NCBI RefSeq assembly: GCF_002237655.1
Contig: NZ_NOKT01000047.1
Location: 1 to 40,072, forward strand
Direction: 5' to 3'
Length of the DNA: 40,072 nucleotides
DNA from: Streptomyces sp. XY006
GTDB lineage: Bacteria; Actinomycetota; Actinomycetes; Streptomycetales; Streptomycetaceae
Within the stretch, counting starts at the first letter, position 1, and each line of letters begins with the position of its first letter. Positions 23,885 to 32,225 of the stretch are shown in pieces. The notes under the pieces were generated by a model. The model did not search any database. It was given only the letters and a program-made list of their open reading frames with translations, and was not told the origin of the DNA. The position numbers and the translations under genes were made by a program.

Positions 23885-24310
23885 ATGACCCAGGAACCCG
23901 TCTCCCTCGCCCGCGCCCTGGCCTCCTTCTCCGACCGCTGGAGCCCGCGCATCGTCACCGCCGTCAACGACTACGACGTCCGGATCGCCAAGGTCGAGGG
24001 CGAGCACGTCTGGCACGTCCACGACCACACCGACGAGTTCTTCCTCGTCGTCGAGGGCGAACTCCACATCGGCCTGCGCGAGCCGGCCGGCGAGCGCACG
24101 GTCGTGCTGCCCGCGGGCAGCGTCTTCACCGTCCCGCGCGGCACCGAGCACAAGCCGTACGCCCCCGTCCCGACCGCCATCCTGATGTTCGAACCCACCG
24201 GCACCCTCACGGTCGGCGACCGCCCCGGCGAGATCCCGGACCACGTCGACGCCACGACCGGTCATGCCCTGGACCCGACGCCGCAGCCGGATGACACCCT
24301 GGGGTCATGA
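23885..24310 (+). CDS. Cupin-domain protein
   Basis: 141 aa with a single beta-barrel cupin. Motif 1 is HVHDHTDEFFLVVEGE (metal ligands His, His and Glu) and motif 2 is PRGTEHKPYA (His). All four usual ligands are present, so a bound Fe, Mn or Zn is expected. The enzymatic role is unknown; small cupins include isomerases, dioxygenases and sensors. The stop overlaps the thioredoxin-NHL start by 4 nt. Divergent placement from a GlxA regulator suggests control by it. Confidence 0.88.
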   Translation: MTQEPVSLARALASFSDRWSPRIVTAVNDYDVRIAKVEGEHVWHVHDHTDEFFLVVEGELHIGLREPAGERTVVLPAGSVFTVPRGTEHKPYAPVPTAILMFEPTGTLTVGDRPGEIPDHVDATTGHALDPTPQPDDTLGS

Positions 24311-26124
24311 GCGACTCCGTACGCCGACGCGCCCGCGTCCGCGCCCCCGAGCTGACCGGCGAGGGCGGCTGGCTGAACACGGGCGGACAGCAGTACACCC
24401 TCGCCGACCTGCGCGGACGCATCGTCATCCTGGACTTCTGGACCTTCTGCTGCATCAACTGCCTGCACGTCCTGGACGAGCTGCGCGAGCTGGAGGAGAA
24501 GCACCGGGACACGGTCGTCGTCATCGGGGTGCACTCCCCGAAGTTCGCCCACGAGGCGGAGCACGGGGCGGTCGCCGACGCCGTGGAGCGCTACGGGGTG
24601 GAGCACCCGGTGCTCGACGACCCGGAGCTGGCCACGTGGAAGCAGTACGCGGTGCGCGCCTGGCCGACGCTCGTGGTGATCGACCCCGAGGGGTACGTCG
24701 TCGCCCAGCACGCCGGTGAGGGGCATGTACACGCCATCGAGCGCCTGGTCGGGGAGCTTGAGGCGGAGCACACCGCCAAGGGCACCCTGCGGCGCGGCGA
24801 CGGGCCGTACGTGCCGCCGGAGCCGGAGCCGACGGTGCTGCGCTTCCCGGGCAAGGCCGTGCGGCTGCCGGGCGGCACCTTCCTGGTGAGCGACACGACC
24901 CGGCACCGGCTGGTGGAGCTCGCCGCGGACGGGGAGAGCGTGGTGCGGGTGTTCGGCGCCGGCACGCGGGGCTTCGCCGACGGGTCCGCCGCCACGGCCA
25001 CGTTCAACGAGCCGCAGGGACTCGCCCTCCTCGACGACGGGACGGTGGTCGTCGCCGACACCGTCAACCACGCCCTGCGGCGGCTGGACCTCGCCGCCGG
25101 CGAGGTCACCACCCTCGCCGGCACGGGCCGGCAGTGGTGGCAGGGCTCGGCCACCTCGGGGCCCGCCCGCGAGGTCGACCTGTCCTCACCGTGGGACGTG
25201 GCCTGGTGGCAGGGCCGCGTCTGGATCGCCATGGCCGGGATCCACCAGCTGTGGGCGTACGACCCGCGGGACGGGACGGTGGCCGTCACGGCCGGGACGA
25301 CCAACGAGGGGCTGGTCGACGGACCCGGCGACCAGGCCTGGTTCGCGCAGCCCTCGGGCCTCGCCGCCACGCCCGGGCGGCTGTGGCTCGCCGACTCGGA
25401 GACGTCCGCCCTGCGCTGGGTGGACCCCGACGGCTCGGTCCACACCGCCGTCGGTGAGGGCCTGTTCGACTTCGGCCACCGTGACGGCGCCGCGTCGCAG
25501 GCCCTGCTCCAGCATCCGCTGGGCGTCACGGCCCTGCCCGACGGCTCGGTCGCCGTCAGCGACACCTACAACCACGCCCTGCGCCGCTACGACCCGGCGA
25601 CCGGCGAGGTGACGACCCTGGCCACGGATCTGCGCGAGCCCAGCGACGCCGTGCTGGACGGCGACGACATCGTGGTCGTGGAGTCGGCCCGGCACCGGCT
25701 GACCCGGCTGCGGCTGCCGGAGGAGGCGGTGCAGGTCCCGGACGTGGCCCACCGCACCCGGCGGGAGCCGACCGAGGTCGCCGAGGGGCGGCTGCTGCTG
25801 GACGTCGTCTTCCAGGCGCCCGCGGGGCAGAAGCTGGACGACCGCTACGGCCCCGCAACCCGCCTGCTGGTCTCCTCGACCCCGCCGGAGCTGCTGCGCG
25901 AAGGCGAGGGTGCGGGGACTGACCTGTCCCGCACCCTCGCGCTCGAACCGTCCGTGAGGGAGGGCGTGCTGCACGTCTCCGCGATGGCCGCGTCCTGCGA
26001 CGACGACCCGGCCACCGAGTTCCCCGCCTGTCACGTCCACCAACAGGACTGGGGCGTACCGGTGCGCCTCACGGGGACGGGGACCGGCCGGCTCTCCCTG
26101 GTGCTGGCCGGGATGGACGCCTGA
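24307..26124 (+). CDS. Thioredoxin-like protein with NHL-repeat beta-propeller
   Basis: 605 aa. The N-terminal TlpA-like thioredoxin domain (about residues 15-160) has its redox site in DFWTFCCINCLHVLDEL, a CINC (CxxC) motif. From about residue 175 there are NHL/SMP-type propeller repeats, each with a VADT/SDT-N-HALRRLD pattern: DTVNHALRRLD, DSETSALRWVD, DTYNHALRRYD. A C-terminal beta-rich domain follows. No signal peptide or TM is seen, so it is probably cytosolic, unlike most TlpA proteins. The human NHLRC2 protein shares this domain order. Coupled to the cupin gene. Confidence 0.92.
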   Translation: MSDSVRRRARVRAPELTGEGGWLNTGGQQYTLADLRGRIVILDFWTFCCINCLHVLDELRELEEKHRDTVVVIGVHSPKFAHEAEHGAVADAVERYGVEHPVLDDPELATWKQYAVRAWPTLVVIDPEGYVVAQHAGEGHVHAIERLVGELEAEHTAKGTLRRGDGPYVPPEPEPTVLRFPGKAVRLPGGTFLVSDTTRHRLVELAADGESVVRVFGAGTRGFADGSAATATFNEPQGLALLDDGTVVVADTVNHALRRLDLAAGEVTTLAGTGRQWWQGSATSGPAREVDLSSPWDVAWWQGRVWIAMAGIHQLWAYDPRDGTVAVTAGTTNEGLVDGPGDQAWFAQPSGLAATPGRLWLADSETSALRWVDPDGSVHTAVGEGLFDFGHRDGAASQALLQHPLGVTALPDGSVAVSDTYNHALRRYDPATGEVTTLATDLREPSDAVLDGDDIVVVESARHRLTRLRLPEEAVQVPDVAHRTRREPTEVAEGRLLLDVVFQAPAGQKLDDRYGPATRLLVSSTPPELLREGEGAGTDLSRTLALEPSVREGVLHVSAMAASCDDDPATEFPACHVHQQDWGVPVRLTGTGTGRLSLVLAGMDA

Positions 26125-26134
26125 GCGTCCGGCG

Positions 26135-26386
26135 TCACACCCCGTACCCGCCGGTGTAGCCGTCGCGGCGCTGGTGGGCGGCCGGGTCGTCGACGACGCC
26201 CGCCGCCGGTGGCACGACCACGCGCCTGCGCCGGTAAATGCTGCTGAAGACCGTGACGCCAATCAGTCCGACAATCATGAAGATGATTCCGACCAGGTCG
26301 AGGTTGACTCCCTCCATGTCCCAGTCGGTCGCGAACGTGAGGATGGCTCCCACGGCGATGAGGATGATGCATCCGCCGAGGCCCAT
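26135..26386 (-). CDS. Small DUF6458-type membrane protein
   Basis: 83 aa from ATG 26386 with GGGAGG 8 nt upstream. Two TM helices: GGCIILIAVGAILTFATDW and DLVGIIFMIVGLIGVTVFSS. They are followed by a basic RRRRVVVPP linker and a short cytosolic tail rich in Arg and Tyr-Gly. It fits a common actinobacterial small membrane protein family of unknown function. Convergent with the thioredoxin-NHL gene, gap 10 nt. Confidence 0.83.
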   Translation of the reverse strand: MGLGGCIILIAVGAILTFATDWDMEGVNLDLVGIIFMIVGLIGVTVFSSIYRRRRVVVPPAAGVVDDPAAHQRRDGYTGGYGV

Positions 26387-26475
26387 GTGTGTCGCCTCCC
26401 TGTACGGTCCGGTCGGTCCGGTCCCGGAACAACCGGGTACCCCGGAGGCGAACACCCATGCGGCGGCGGCCCGTT

Positions 26476-27825
26476 CTACCTCTCCAGAAACGCCGTCAGC
26501 GCATTGGCCAGCAGGAACGGGTCGTCGGCGCCGCACAGTTCGCGGACGCTGTGCATCGACAGGATGGCCACGCCGATGTCGACCGTCCTGATGCCGTGCC
26601 GGGCGGCGGTGATCGGGCCGATCGTGGTGCCGCAGGGCATGGAGTTGTTGGAGACGAACGACTGGAACGGCACGTCCGCCGCCTCGCAGGCCGCCGTGAA
26701 CTCCGCGCGGCCCGAACCGTCCGTGGCGTAGCGGTTGTTGACGTTGACCTTGAGGATCGGGCCGCCGTTGACGCGCGGGTGGTGCGTCGGGTCGTGCCGC
26801 TCCGCGTAGTTGGGGTGGACGGCGTGGCCCGTGTCCGAGGACAGGCAGACCGTGCCGGCGAAGGCGCGCGCCCGGTCCTCGAAGGAGCCGCCGCGCGCGA
26901 AGACCGAGCGCTCCAGCACGTTGCCGAGGAGCGGCCCGTCCGCGCCGGTGTCCGACTGGGAGCCGTTCTCCTCGTGGTCGAAGGCGGCCAGGACCGGGAT
27001 GGACGCCGGCTGCGACGAGGAGGAGGCGACGGCGGCGAGCGCGGCCGTGCCGGCGTGCACCGACAGGAGGTTGTCCATGCGCGGTCCGGCGATCAGTTCG
27101 CGGTCGCGGCCCAGGTAGGCGGGCGGCTCCACGGAGTGCGTCATCAGGTCCCAGCCGGTGACCTCGCCCGCGGGGATGCCGGCGCTCTCCTCCAGGAAGG
27201 CGATCAGGTCGCCGTCGCGCACGTCGCGGCCGAGGCCCCACACGGGCTGCATGTGCCGCTGCTTGTCGAGCTTGAGGCCGTCGGCCGTCACCGAGCGGTC
27301 CAGGTGGATGGCGAGCTGCGGGACGCGCAGCAGCGGCCGGTCCACGTCGACCAGACGCGTCGAGCCGTCGCGCAGGGTCAGGCGGCCGGCGATGCCGAGG
27401 TCGCGGTCGAGCCAGGAGTTGAGCAGCGGCCCGCCGTAGATCTCCACGGCCACCTGGCGCCAGCCGTGCGCCCCGCTGTCGGGGAGCGGCTTGACGCGCA
27501 GGTTGGGGGAGTCGGTGTGGGCGCCGACGATGCGGAACGGCGTGTGCGGCGCGGCACCCTCCGGCACGTACCAGGCGACGATCGCGCCGCCGCGCAGCAC
27601 GTACTTGCCGCCGCTCGTCCCGTCCCAGGCGTCCGTCTCGGCGACCTGGCGGAAGCCGGCCTTCTCCAGCCGCTCGGCGGCGTTCGCCACGGCGTGGTAC
27701 GGCGTGGGGCTGGCCGCCAGGAAGGTCATGAGGTCGTCGGTGTGGCCGCGGTCGAAAGTGAGAGGTGCGCGCGGAGCGCTCGTTGCAGGGGCGGCGGCGG
27801 GAGACGGGCGGGCTGGTTCGGTCAT
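26476..27825 (-). CDS. M18-family aminopeptidase
   Basis: 449 aa, standard for the family. Di-zinc site motifs: VGAHTDSPNLRVKP (His, Asp), FDHEENGSQSDTGADG (catalytic and metal Glu; many relatives have DHEEVGS) and a C-terminal SMHSVREL His ligand. The N-terminal 25 residues are an Ala/Pro tail. M18 enzymes remove N-terminal Asp/Glu or hydrophobic residues and form dodecameric tetrahedral shells in the cytosol. It lies downstream of the acyl-CoA dehydrogenase but is separated from it by a strong terminator, so it has its own promoter. Confidence 0.93.
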   Translation of the reverse strand: MTEPARPSPAAAPATSAPRAPLTFDRGHTDDLMTFLAASPTPYHAVANAAERLEKAGFRQVAETDAWDGTSGGKYVLRGGAIVAWYVPEGAAPHTPFRIVGAHTDSPNLRVKPLPDSGAHGWRQVAVEIYGGPLLNSWLDRDLGIAGRLTLRDGSTRLVDVDRPLLRVPQLAIHLDRSVTADGLKLDKQRHMQPVWGLGRDVRDGDLIAFLEESAGIPAGEVTGWDLMTHSVEPPAYLGRDRELIAGPRMDNLLSVHAGTAALAAVASSSSQPASIPVLAAFDHEENGSQSDTGADGPLLGNVLERSVFARGGSFEDRARAFAGTVCLSSDTGHAVHPNYAERHDPTHHPRVNGGPILKVNVNNRYATDGSGRAEFTAACEAADVPFQSFVSNNSMPCGTTIGPITAARHGIRTVDIGVAILSMHSVRELCGADDPFLLANALTAFLER

Positions 27826-27845
27826 GCATTCACCTTAACGACGGA

Positions 27846-27882
27846 CGAGGGCCTGTTCCCGGTGCAGGGGAACAGGCCCTCG
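27846..27882 (-). terminator. Terminator of the acyl-CoA dehydrogenase gene
   Basis: Perfect 15-bp stem (27846-27860 with 27868-27882) and a 7-nt loop, between the ACAD stop and the M18 start. Confidence 0.85.
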
Positions 27883-27913
27883 CGCGAAGGACGTGCGGAT
27901 CAGAACACGCGGA

Positions 27914-29740
27914 TCAGAACGCGGCCTCGTCCAGCTCCATCAGGTCCAGCTCGACACCCTCGGCGACCTTGCGGGCCAGCGTGACGCCCGGCAGGACGTT
28001 GGCGGCGAAGAACTTCGCGGCGGCGATCTTGCCGGTGTAGAAGGCCTTGTCCTTGGCGGAGGCGGTCTGCAGCTTCTCGGCGGCGATCGCGGCGCCCTTG
28101 AGCAGCAGGTAGCCGACGACGACGTCACCGGAGGCCATCAGCAGGCGGGTGGTGTTGAGCCCGACCTTGTAGATGTTCTTGACGTCCTGCTCGGTGGCCG
28201 CGAGGTCGGTCAGCATCAGGCCGACGATCGCCTCCAGCTCCACGGCCGCCTTGGCCAGGTGCTCGCGGGCGCCCGCCAGCTCCTCGCCGCCGGTGCCGAG
28301 CGCCAGGAACTTCTTGATGTCCTCGGCGAGGGAGTTCAGCGCGGCGCCCTGGTTGCGGACGATCTTCCGGAAGAAGAAGTCCTGGCCCTGGATGGCCGTG
28401 GTGCCCTCGTAGAGGGTGTCGATCTTGGAGTCCCGGATGTACTGCTCGATCGGGTACTCCTGCAGGAAGCCGGAGCCGCCGAAGGTCTGCAGCGACTGGG
28501 CGAGCTGCTCGTAGCCCTTCTCGGAGCCGTAGCCCTTGACGATCGGCAGGAGCAGGTCGTTCAGCGCGTGCTCGGTGGCGGCGTCCTCGCCGGCGGCCTC
28601 CTTGATCTGGATGGCGTCCTGGATCGAGGCGGTGTACATCACCAGCGCGCGCATGCCCTCCGCGTACGCCTTCTGCGTCATCAGCGAGCGGCGCACGTCC
28701 GGGTGGTGCGTGATGGTGACCTTGGGGGCGGTCTTGTCCATGAAGTTCGCCAGGTCCGGACCCTGGACGCGCTCCTTGGCGTACTCCAGCGCGTTCAGGT
28801 AGCCGGTCGACAGCGTGGAGATCGCCTTCGTGCCGACCATCATGCGGGCGAACTCGATGATCCGGAACATCTGCCGGATGCCGTCGTGCTTGTCGCCGAT
28901 CAGCCAGCCCTTGGCGGGGTGCTGGTCACCGAAGGTCATCTCGCAGGTGTTGGAGGCCTTCAGGCCCATCTTGTGCTCGACGTTCGTGGCGTAGACGCCG
29001 TTGCGCTCGCCCAGCTCGCCGGTCTCGAAGTCGAACAGGTACTTCGGGACGAGGAAGAGGGACAGGCCCTTCGTGCCGGGGCCGGCGCCCTCGGGGCGGG
29101 CCAGCACGTAGTGGAGGATGTTCTCCGACATGTCGTGCTCACCGGAGGTGATGAAGCGCTTCACGCCCTCGATGTGCCAGGAGCCGTCCTCCTGCTGCAC
29201 GGCCTTGGTGCGGCCGGCGCCCACGTCGGAGCCCGCGTCGGGCTCGGTGAGGACCATCGTGGAGCCCCACTGCTTCTCCGTGGCGATCTTGGCTATGTGC
29301 TTCTGGACCTCGTTGCCCTCCTCGAAGAGGATGCCGGCGAAGGCCGGGCCCGAGGAGTACATCCACACGGCCGGGTTGGCGCCCAGGATCAGCTCGGCGT
29401 AGGCCCAGATCAGGGAGCGCGGCGCGGTGGTGCCGCCGATCTCCTCGGGCAGGCCGAGGCGCCAGTACTCCGAGTCCATGAAGGCCTGGTAGCTCTTCTT
29501 GAAGGACGCCGGGACCGGCGCGGTGTTGGTCTCCGGGTCGAAGACCGGCGGGTTGCGGTCGGCGTCGGCGAAGGACTCGGCCAGCTCGTTCTCCGAGAGG
29601 CGGGTCAGCTCCTCCAGGATGCTCTTCGCGGTCTCGACGTCCATCTCCTCGAACGGGCCGGTGCCGTAGACCTTGTCGCGCCCGAGTACTTCGAAGAGGT
29701 TGAACTCGATGTCGCGGAGATTCGACTTGTAGTGCCCCAT
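27914..29740 (-). CDS. FadE5-like long-chain acyl-CoA dehydrogenase
   Basis: 608 aa, longer than the usual 380-400 because of an N-terminal extension and a C-terminal domain. It starts MGHYKSNLRDIEFNLFEVLG, closely matching the start of mycobacterial FadE5 (about 610 aa). FAD/substrate motifs: TMVLTEPDAGSDVGAG and KRFITSGEHDM; the C-terminal half has TLYEGTTAIQGQDFFFRK. It catalyses the first, FAD-dependent step of fatty acid beta-oxidation. From memory, a pirin of S. ambofaciens inhibits a very-long-chain ACAD; a pirin lies 4 kb away here. A palindromic element upstream may bind a fatty-acid regulator. Confidence 0.92.
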   Translation of the reverse strand: MGHYKSNLRDIEFNLFEVLGRDKVYGTGPFEEMDVETAKSILEELTRLSENELAESFADADRNPPVFDPETNTAPVPASFKKSYQAFMDSEYWRLGLPEEIGGTTAPRSLIWAYAELILGANPAVWMYSSGPAFAGILFEEGNEVQKHIAKIATEKQWGSTMVLTEPDAGSDVGAGRTKAVQQEDGSWHIEGVKRFITSGEHDMSENILHYVLARPEGAGPGTKGLSLFLVPKYLFDFETGELGERNGVYATNVEHKMGLKASNTCEMTFGDQHPAKGWLIGDKHDGIRQMFRIIEFARMMVGTKAISTLSTGYLNALEYAKERVQGPDLANFMDKTAPKVTITHHPDVRRSLMTQKAYAEGMRALVMYTASIQDAIQIKEAAGEDAATEHALNDLLLPIVKGYGSEKGYEQLAQSLQTFGGSGFLQEYPIEQYIRDSKIDTLYEGTTAIQGQDFFFRKIVRNQGAALNSLAEDIKKFLALGTGGEELAGAREHLAKAAVELEAIVGLMLTDLAATEQDVKNIYKVGLNTTRLLMASGDVVVGYLLLKGAAIAAEKLQTASAKDKAFYTGKIAAAKFFAANVLPGVTLARKVAEGVELDLMELDEAAF

Positions 29741-29811
29741 GGCGACGGCTCCCGGCTCCGTAGAGAGATCGGCGAGGCACTGGATCCTCGCGCTAGTTCA
29801 CGTACCAACAA

Positions 29812-29840
29812 GTAGCTACACATGATGCTACCCGTCGGTA
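29812..29840 (-). promoter_or_regulatory. Operator candidates upstream of the acyl-CoA dehydrogenase
   Basis: Interrupted palindrome TACC-CGTC-GGTA (29829-29840) and perfect palindrome GTAGCTAC (29812-29819), in the AT-richer part of the 140-bp spacer. On the minus strand TAGCAT could be a -10 with TTGCCT as -35 at a short 15-nt spacing. A TetR-type fatty-acid regulator site is a guess. Confidence 0.4.
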
Positions 29841-29880
29841 ATAAGAGGCAACCCCGATCCGGTCATCTGTGACGCGTGGC

Positions 29881-30697
29881 TCATACCGGCACGGTGAGGG
29901 ACGCCCCGAAGCCCTCGTCCACGCTGCCCGTGACCGTGGCGAGCTGCTGGTCGTGGCCGTCGCCGAAGACCCCGTCCGACTCGATCGACAGACTCCTCAG
30001 GTGCGTCACGCTCCGCTCGTAGCCCTCCGTCGCGTACACCGCCTCGCAGACGTCCCGGGGGAACGCGAGCTGGGAGGTGTTGGTGATCGAACGGGCCGCC
30101 GTGGCGTCGGCGAGGCTGCCGAAGACCTCGAAGTGGATGTGCGGCCAGCGGCCCTGGTAGCAGCCGGGGAAGACGCTGGTGAAGGTGGCCCGTCCCCGCT
30201 CGTCCGTCTCCTGGACGCCCCGCAGGTAGTTCTCCTCGGTGACCCCGTCCGAGTACAGGGAGTAGGCGCCGGCCCTCGCAGTGCCAGACGTAGACGGCCG
30301 CGCCCCGCTTCGGGGTCCCGCAGCCGGAGGCGGCGTCCACCACCGTGAGGGTGACCGTCAGCGGCACCCCCCGCGCGGTGCCGCCCGCGGACCGGCCGAA
30401 GCTGCGGGTGATGTCGCTGCGGACCACGCCGCTCTCCTTCAGCACGTTCACCCCGTTCGAGCCGTCCCCCGGGAAGGGCCCTGCGGTCTCCTCGGGGATC
30501 TCCGCGCACGCCGACGCCGGGGGTGAGGCCGAGGGCGGGGCCGACGCCGACGGCTTCCCGTCCGCGGTGCAGCCCACGAGCGGGACCAGCCCCGCGCCCG
30601 CCATCAGCCGGATCATCCTGCGGCGGGCGAGCACGGGCAGGTCGTGGGCCAGGCCCCGGTCGTGCTCGTGCGGGCCCTCGTCATGGCGTCCGTTCAT
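29881..30697 (-). pseudogene. Intradiol ring-cleavage dioxygenase-like exported protein, frameshifted
   Basis: Starts at ATG 30697. The N-terminus has RRRM followed by a hydrophobic stretch and lipobox LVGC, a Tat-type lipoprotein signal. The frame is normal through VYVWHCEG; near 30273-30278 the coding frame then shifts, equal to a 2-nt loss. In the other frame the rest of the enzyme continues without stops: AYSLYSDGVTEENYL, CYQGRWPHIHFEVF (iron-ligand Tyr and both His) and the C-terminus ending TVPV with TGA at 29881-29883. If read straight, the first frame gives 289 aa with an Arg/Gly-rich nonsense tail ending at 29828. A sequencing error at a GAGAGG-like spot is possible, because everything downstream is intact. 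Confidence 0.85.
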
Positions 30698-30805
30698 GAC
30701 TCGACGCTACGAGCGGCGGGCCCGGCGATCCACGGGCCCGCGGCTGTCAAGTCGCTGTCGGTTTCCGGGGGCCGGATACCGGCCCGGCCGCCCGGCCGCT
30801 CTCGG

Positions 30806-30811
30806 TACGCT
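30806..30811 (+). promoter_or_regulatory. Candidate -10 box for a leaderless sseB-like transcript
   Basis: TACGCT followed by 7 nt and ATG 30819, with no ribosome site. Confidence 0.5.
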
Positions 30812-30818
30812 TGCGCCC

Positions 30819-31283
30819 ATGTACGGCTACGACCAGACAGCGGGCCCGCAAGCGCAGTACGCCCCTCCGCAGCAGCCGATGTCCGGCGGGTACGGGCAGC
30901 AGCCGCCGCTGTACCCCGAGCCGTCCCCGCCCTCCCTCGCGGACGCGGTGCGCGCGTTCACCACGGGGCAGATGGCGGCCGAGGACTTCCAGCAGGTCTT
31001 CGCCACGTCGAAGGTGTACTGCCCGCGCGGCGACAACCCCGGCTTCCTCGCCCTGCACAACACGCAGCAGCCGGTGATCCCGATGTTCAGCACGCTCAAG
31101 GAGCTGCGCCGGTACGCGGGCAAGGAGTCCAAGTACTTCGTGATCACCGGCGCCGAGGTGCTGGACCTGCTGCCCACGGGCTACGGCTTCGTCCTCGACA
31201 TGGAGGGCGAGCACCGCATGGTGTTCGACGCGAAGGCCGTGGAGCAGATGGTCGAGTTCGCGATGCGCCGGATGTATGGCTAG
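30819..31283 (+). CDS. SseB-family protein
   Basis: 154 aa. The N-terminal 40 residues are Gln/Pro/Tyr/Gly-rich and disordered. The SseB N-terminal domain follows: SLADAVRAFTTGQMAAEDFQQVF, VYCPRGDNPGFLALHN and VIPMFSTLKELRRYAG, ending GFVLDMEGEHRMVFDAKAVEQMV. In enterobacteria SseB names a rhodanese-enhancing protein; the actinobacterial homologues have no established role but are frequent and often multi-copy. The stop codon lies in the first unit of a 25-bp tandem duplication. Divergent from the dioxygenase gene. Confidence 0.85.
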   Translation: MYGYDQTAGPQAQYAPPQQPMSGGYGQQPPLYPEPSPPSLADAVRAFTTGQMAAEDFQQVFATSKVYCPRGDNPGFLALHNTQQPVIPMFSTLKELRRYAGKESKYFVITGAEVLDLLPTGYGFVLDMEGEHRMVFDAKAVEQMVEFAMRRMYG

Positions 31284-31325
31284 ACGCCATTGCTTCGCAG
31301 ACGGCTAGACGCCCTTGCTTCGCAG
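31278..31325 (+). repeat. 25-bp tandem duplication across the sseB-like stop
   Basis: Copies begin at 31278 and 31303 and match at 22 of 23 aligned bases (GGCTAGACGCC then A or C, TTGCTTCGCAG). Each contains a TAG; the first is the real stop codon. Confidence 0.85.
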
Positions 31326-31343
31326 CGGGCTGAGCCCGTGCTC

Positions 31344-32084
31344 TCACCCCTTCGGCAGGCGCAGGGCCAGGCCGTCCAGGACGACGTCGAGGCCGTAGGC
31401 GAACTTCATGTCGCGCAGGGCGGCGGGGTCGGTCGTGGCTTCCTCGACCTCCGCGTGCGGGATGGCCAGGTGACTGTGGTCGGCCGCGGCCCGCTGGGCC
31501 GCGGGCATGAGGCGGGCGATGAGGTCGGCCTCGGTCTCGCCGGAGCGGGCGACCGTGGTGAGCCAGGCGGCCTCCGCGCTGCTCATGCCCATGACGTACG
31601 AGAAGACGGTCTCGATCGCCCGGCTCGGCTCGGGGAAGCCCGCCGCCGTGAACAGCGCCGCGAGCCGCTCGGAGAAGTTCATGTAGTTGGGGCCCAGGTA
31701 GGCGAGCCCGGCCTGGCCCAGTACCAGGGTCAGCCAGGGATGGCGTAGCGCCGTCCTGCGGAAGGACTGGGCGGCCTCGGTGACCGCCTCCCGCCAGTCG
31801 GGACGGTCCGCCGGCGGGACGTGGACCTCGGCGGTCACCTCGTCCACCGCCAGCTCCATCAGCTCGTCCTTCGTCGCCACGTGCCGGTAGAGCGAGGTCG
31901 CGCCGGCGTTCAGGCGCGCGCCGAGCTTGCGCATGCTGAGCGCCTCCACGCCGTCCGCGTCGAGCATGGCGATCGCCTCGCGCACGATCGCGTCCCGGCT
32001 GAGCGCGGGCTGGTCGGCGCGGCGCTGCTCACGGGCCCACACGGACGGGATCGGCTTGCTGTCCGTCGTCCTGCTCCTGCTCAT
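31344..32084 (-). CDS. TetR-family repressor
   Basis: 246 aa from ATG 32084 with GGAGGAG 5 nt upstream. The N-terminal 25 residues are basic. HTH about residues 35-75: IVREAIAMLDADGVEALSMRKLGARLNAGATSLYRHVATKDEL, read in pieces with the recognition helix around AGATSLYRHV. The C-terminal domain is of the TetR_C class associated with drug-efflux repressors. It is divergent from a DHA2-type efflux gene over a 141-bp spacer that carries a matching palindromic operator, so it almost certainly controls that gene and itself. Confidence 0.93.
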   Translation of the reverse strand: MSRSRTTDSKPIPSVWAREQRRADQPALSRDAIVREAIAMLDADGVEALSMRKLGARLNAGATSLYRHVATKDELMELAVDEVTAEVHVPPADRPDWREAVTEAAQSFRRTALRHPWLTLVLGQAGLAYLGPNYMNFSERLAALFTAAGFPEPSRAIETVFSYVMGMSSAEAAWLTTVARSGETEADLIARLMPAAQRAAADHSHLAIPHAEVEEATTDPAALRDMKFAYGLDVVLDGLALRLPKG

Positions 32085-32143
32085 CGCGGCTCCTCCAGAC
32101 TCGTGCGAACGGCGTGCGCAATCAGCGTACAGAACTCGGGTGT

Positions 32144-32179
32144 TGCGCACACTGTTCCGCCATGCGTACAGTGTGCGCA
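32144..32179. promoter_or_regulatory. TetR operator overlapping the efflux promoter
   Basis: Perfect 12-bp arms TGCGCACACTGT (32144-32155) and ACAGTGTGCGCA (32168-32179) around a 12-bp centre. The plus-strand promoter TTGCGC (32143-32148), 18-nt spacer, TACAGT (32167-32172) lies inside it. Further half-sites: TGCGAAC at 32104-32110 and GTTCGCA at 32193-32199 and 32204-32210. Confidence 0.75.
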
Positions 32180-32225
32180 TCGAACGAACGGTGTTCGCAG
32201 GATGTTCGCAGGAGGGGAAGAGGAC

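Noticed and set aside
29795..29808. Possible third parS (GTTCACGTACCAAC)
   Set aside because: The palindrome is broken in the right arm; far from the 14-bp consensus.
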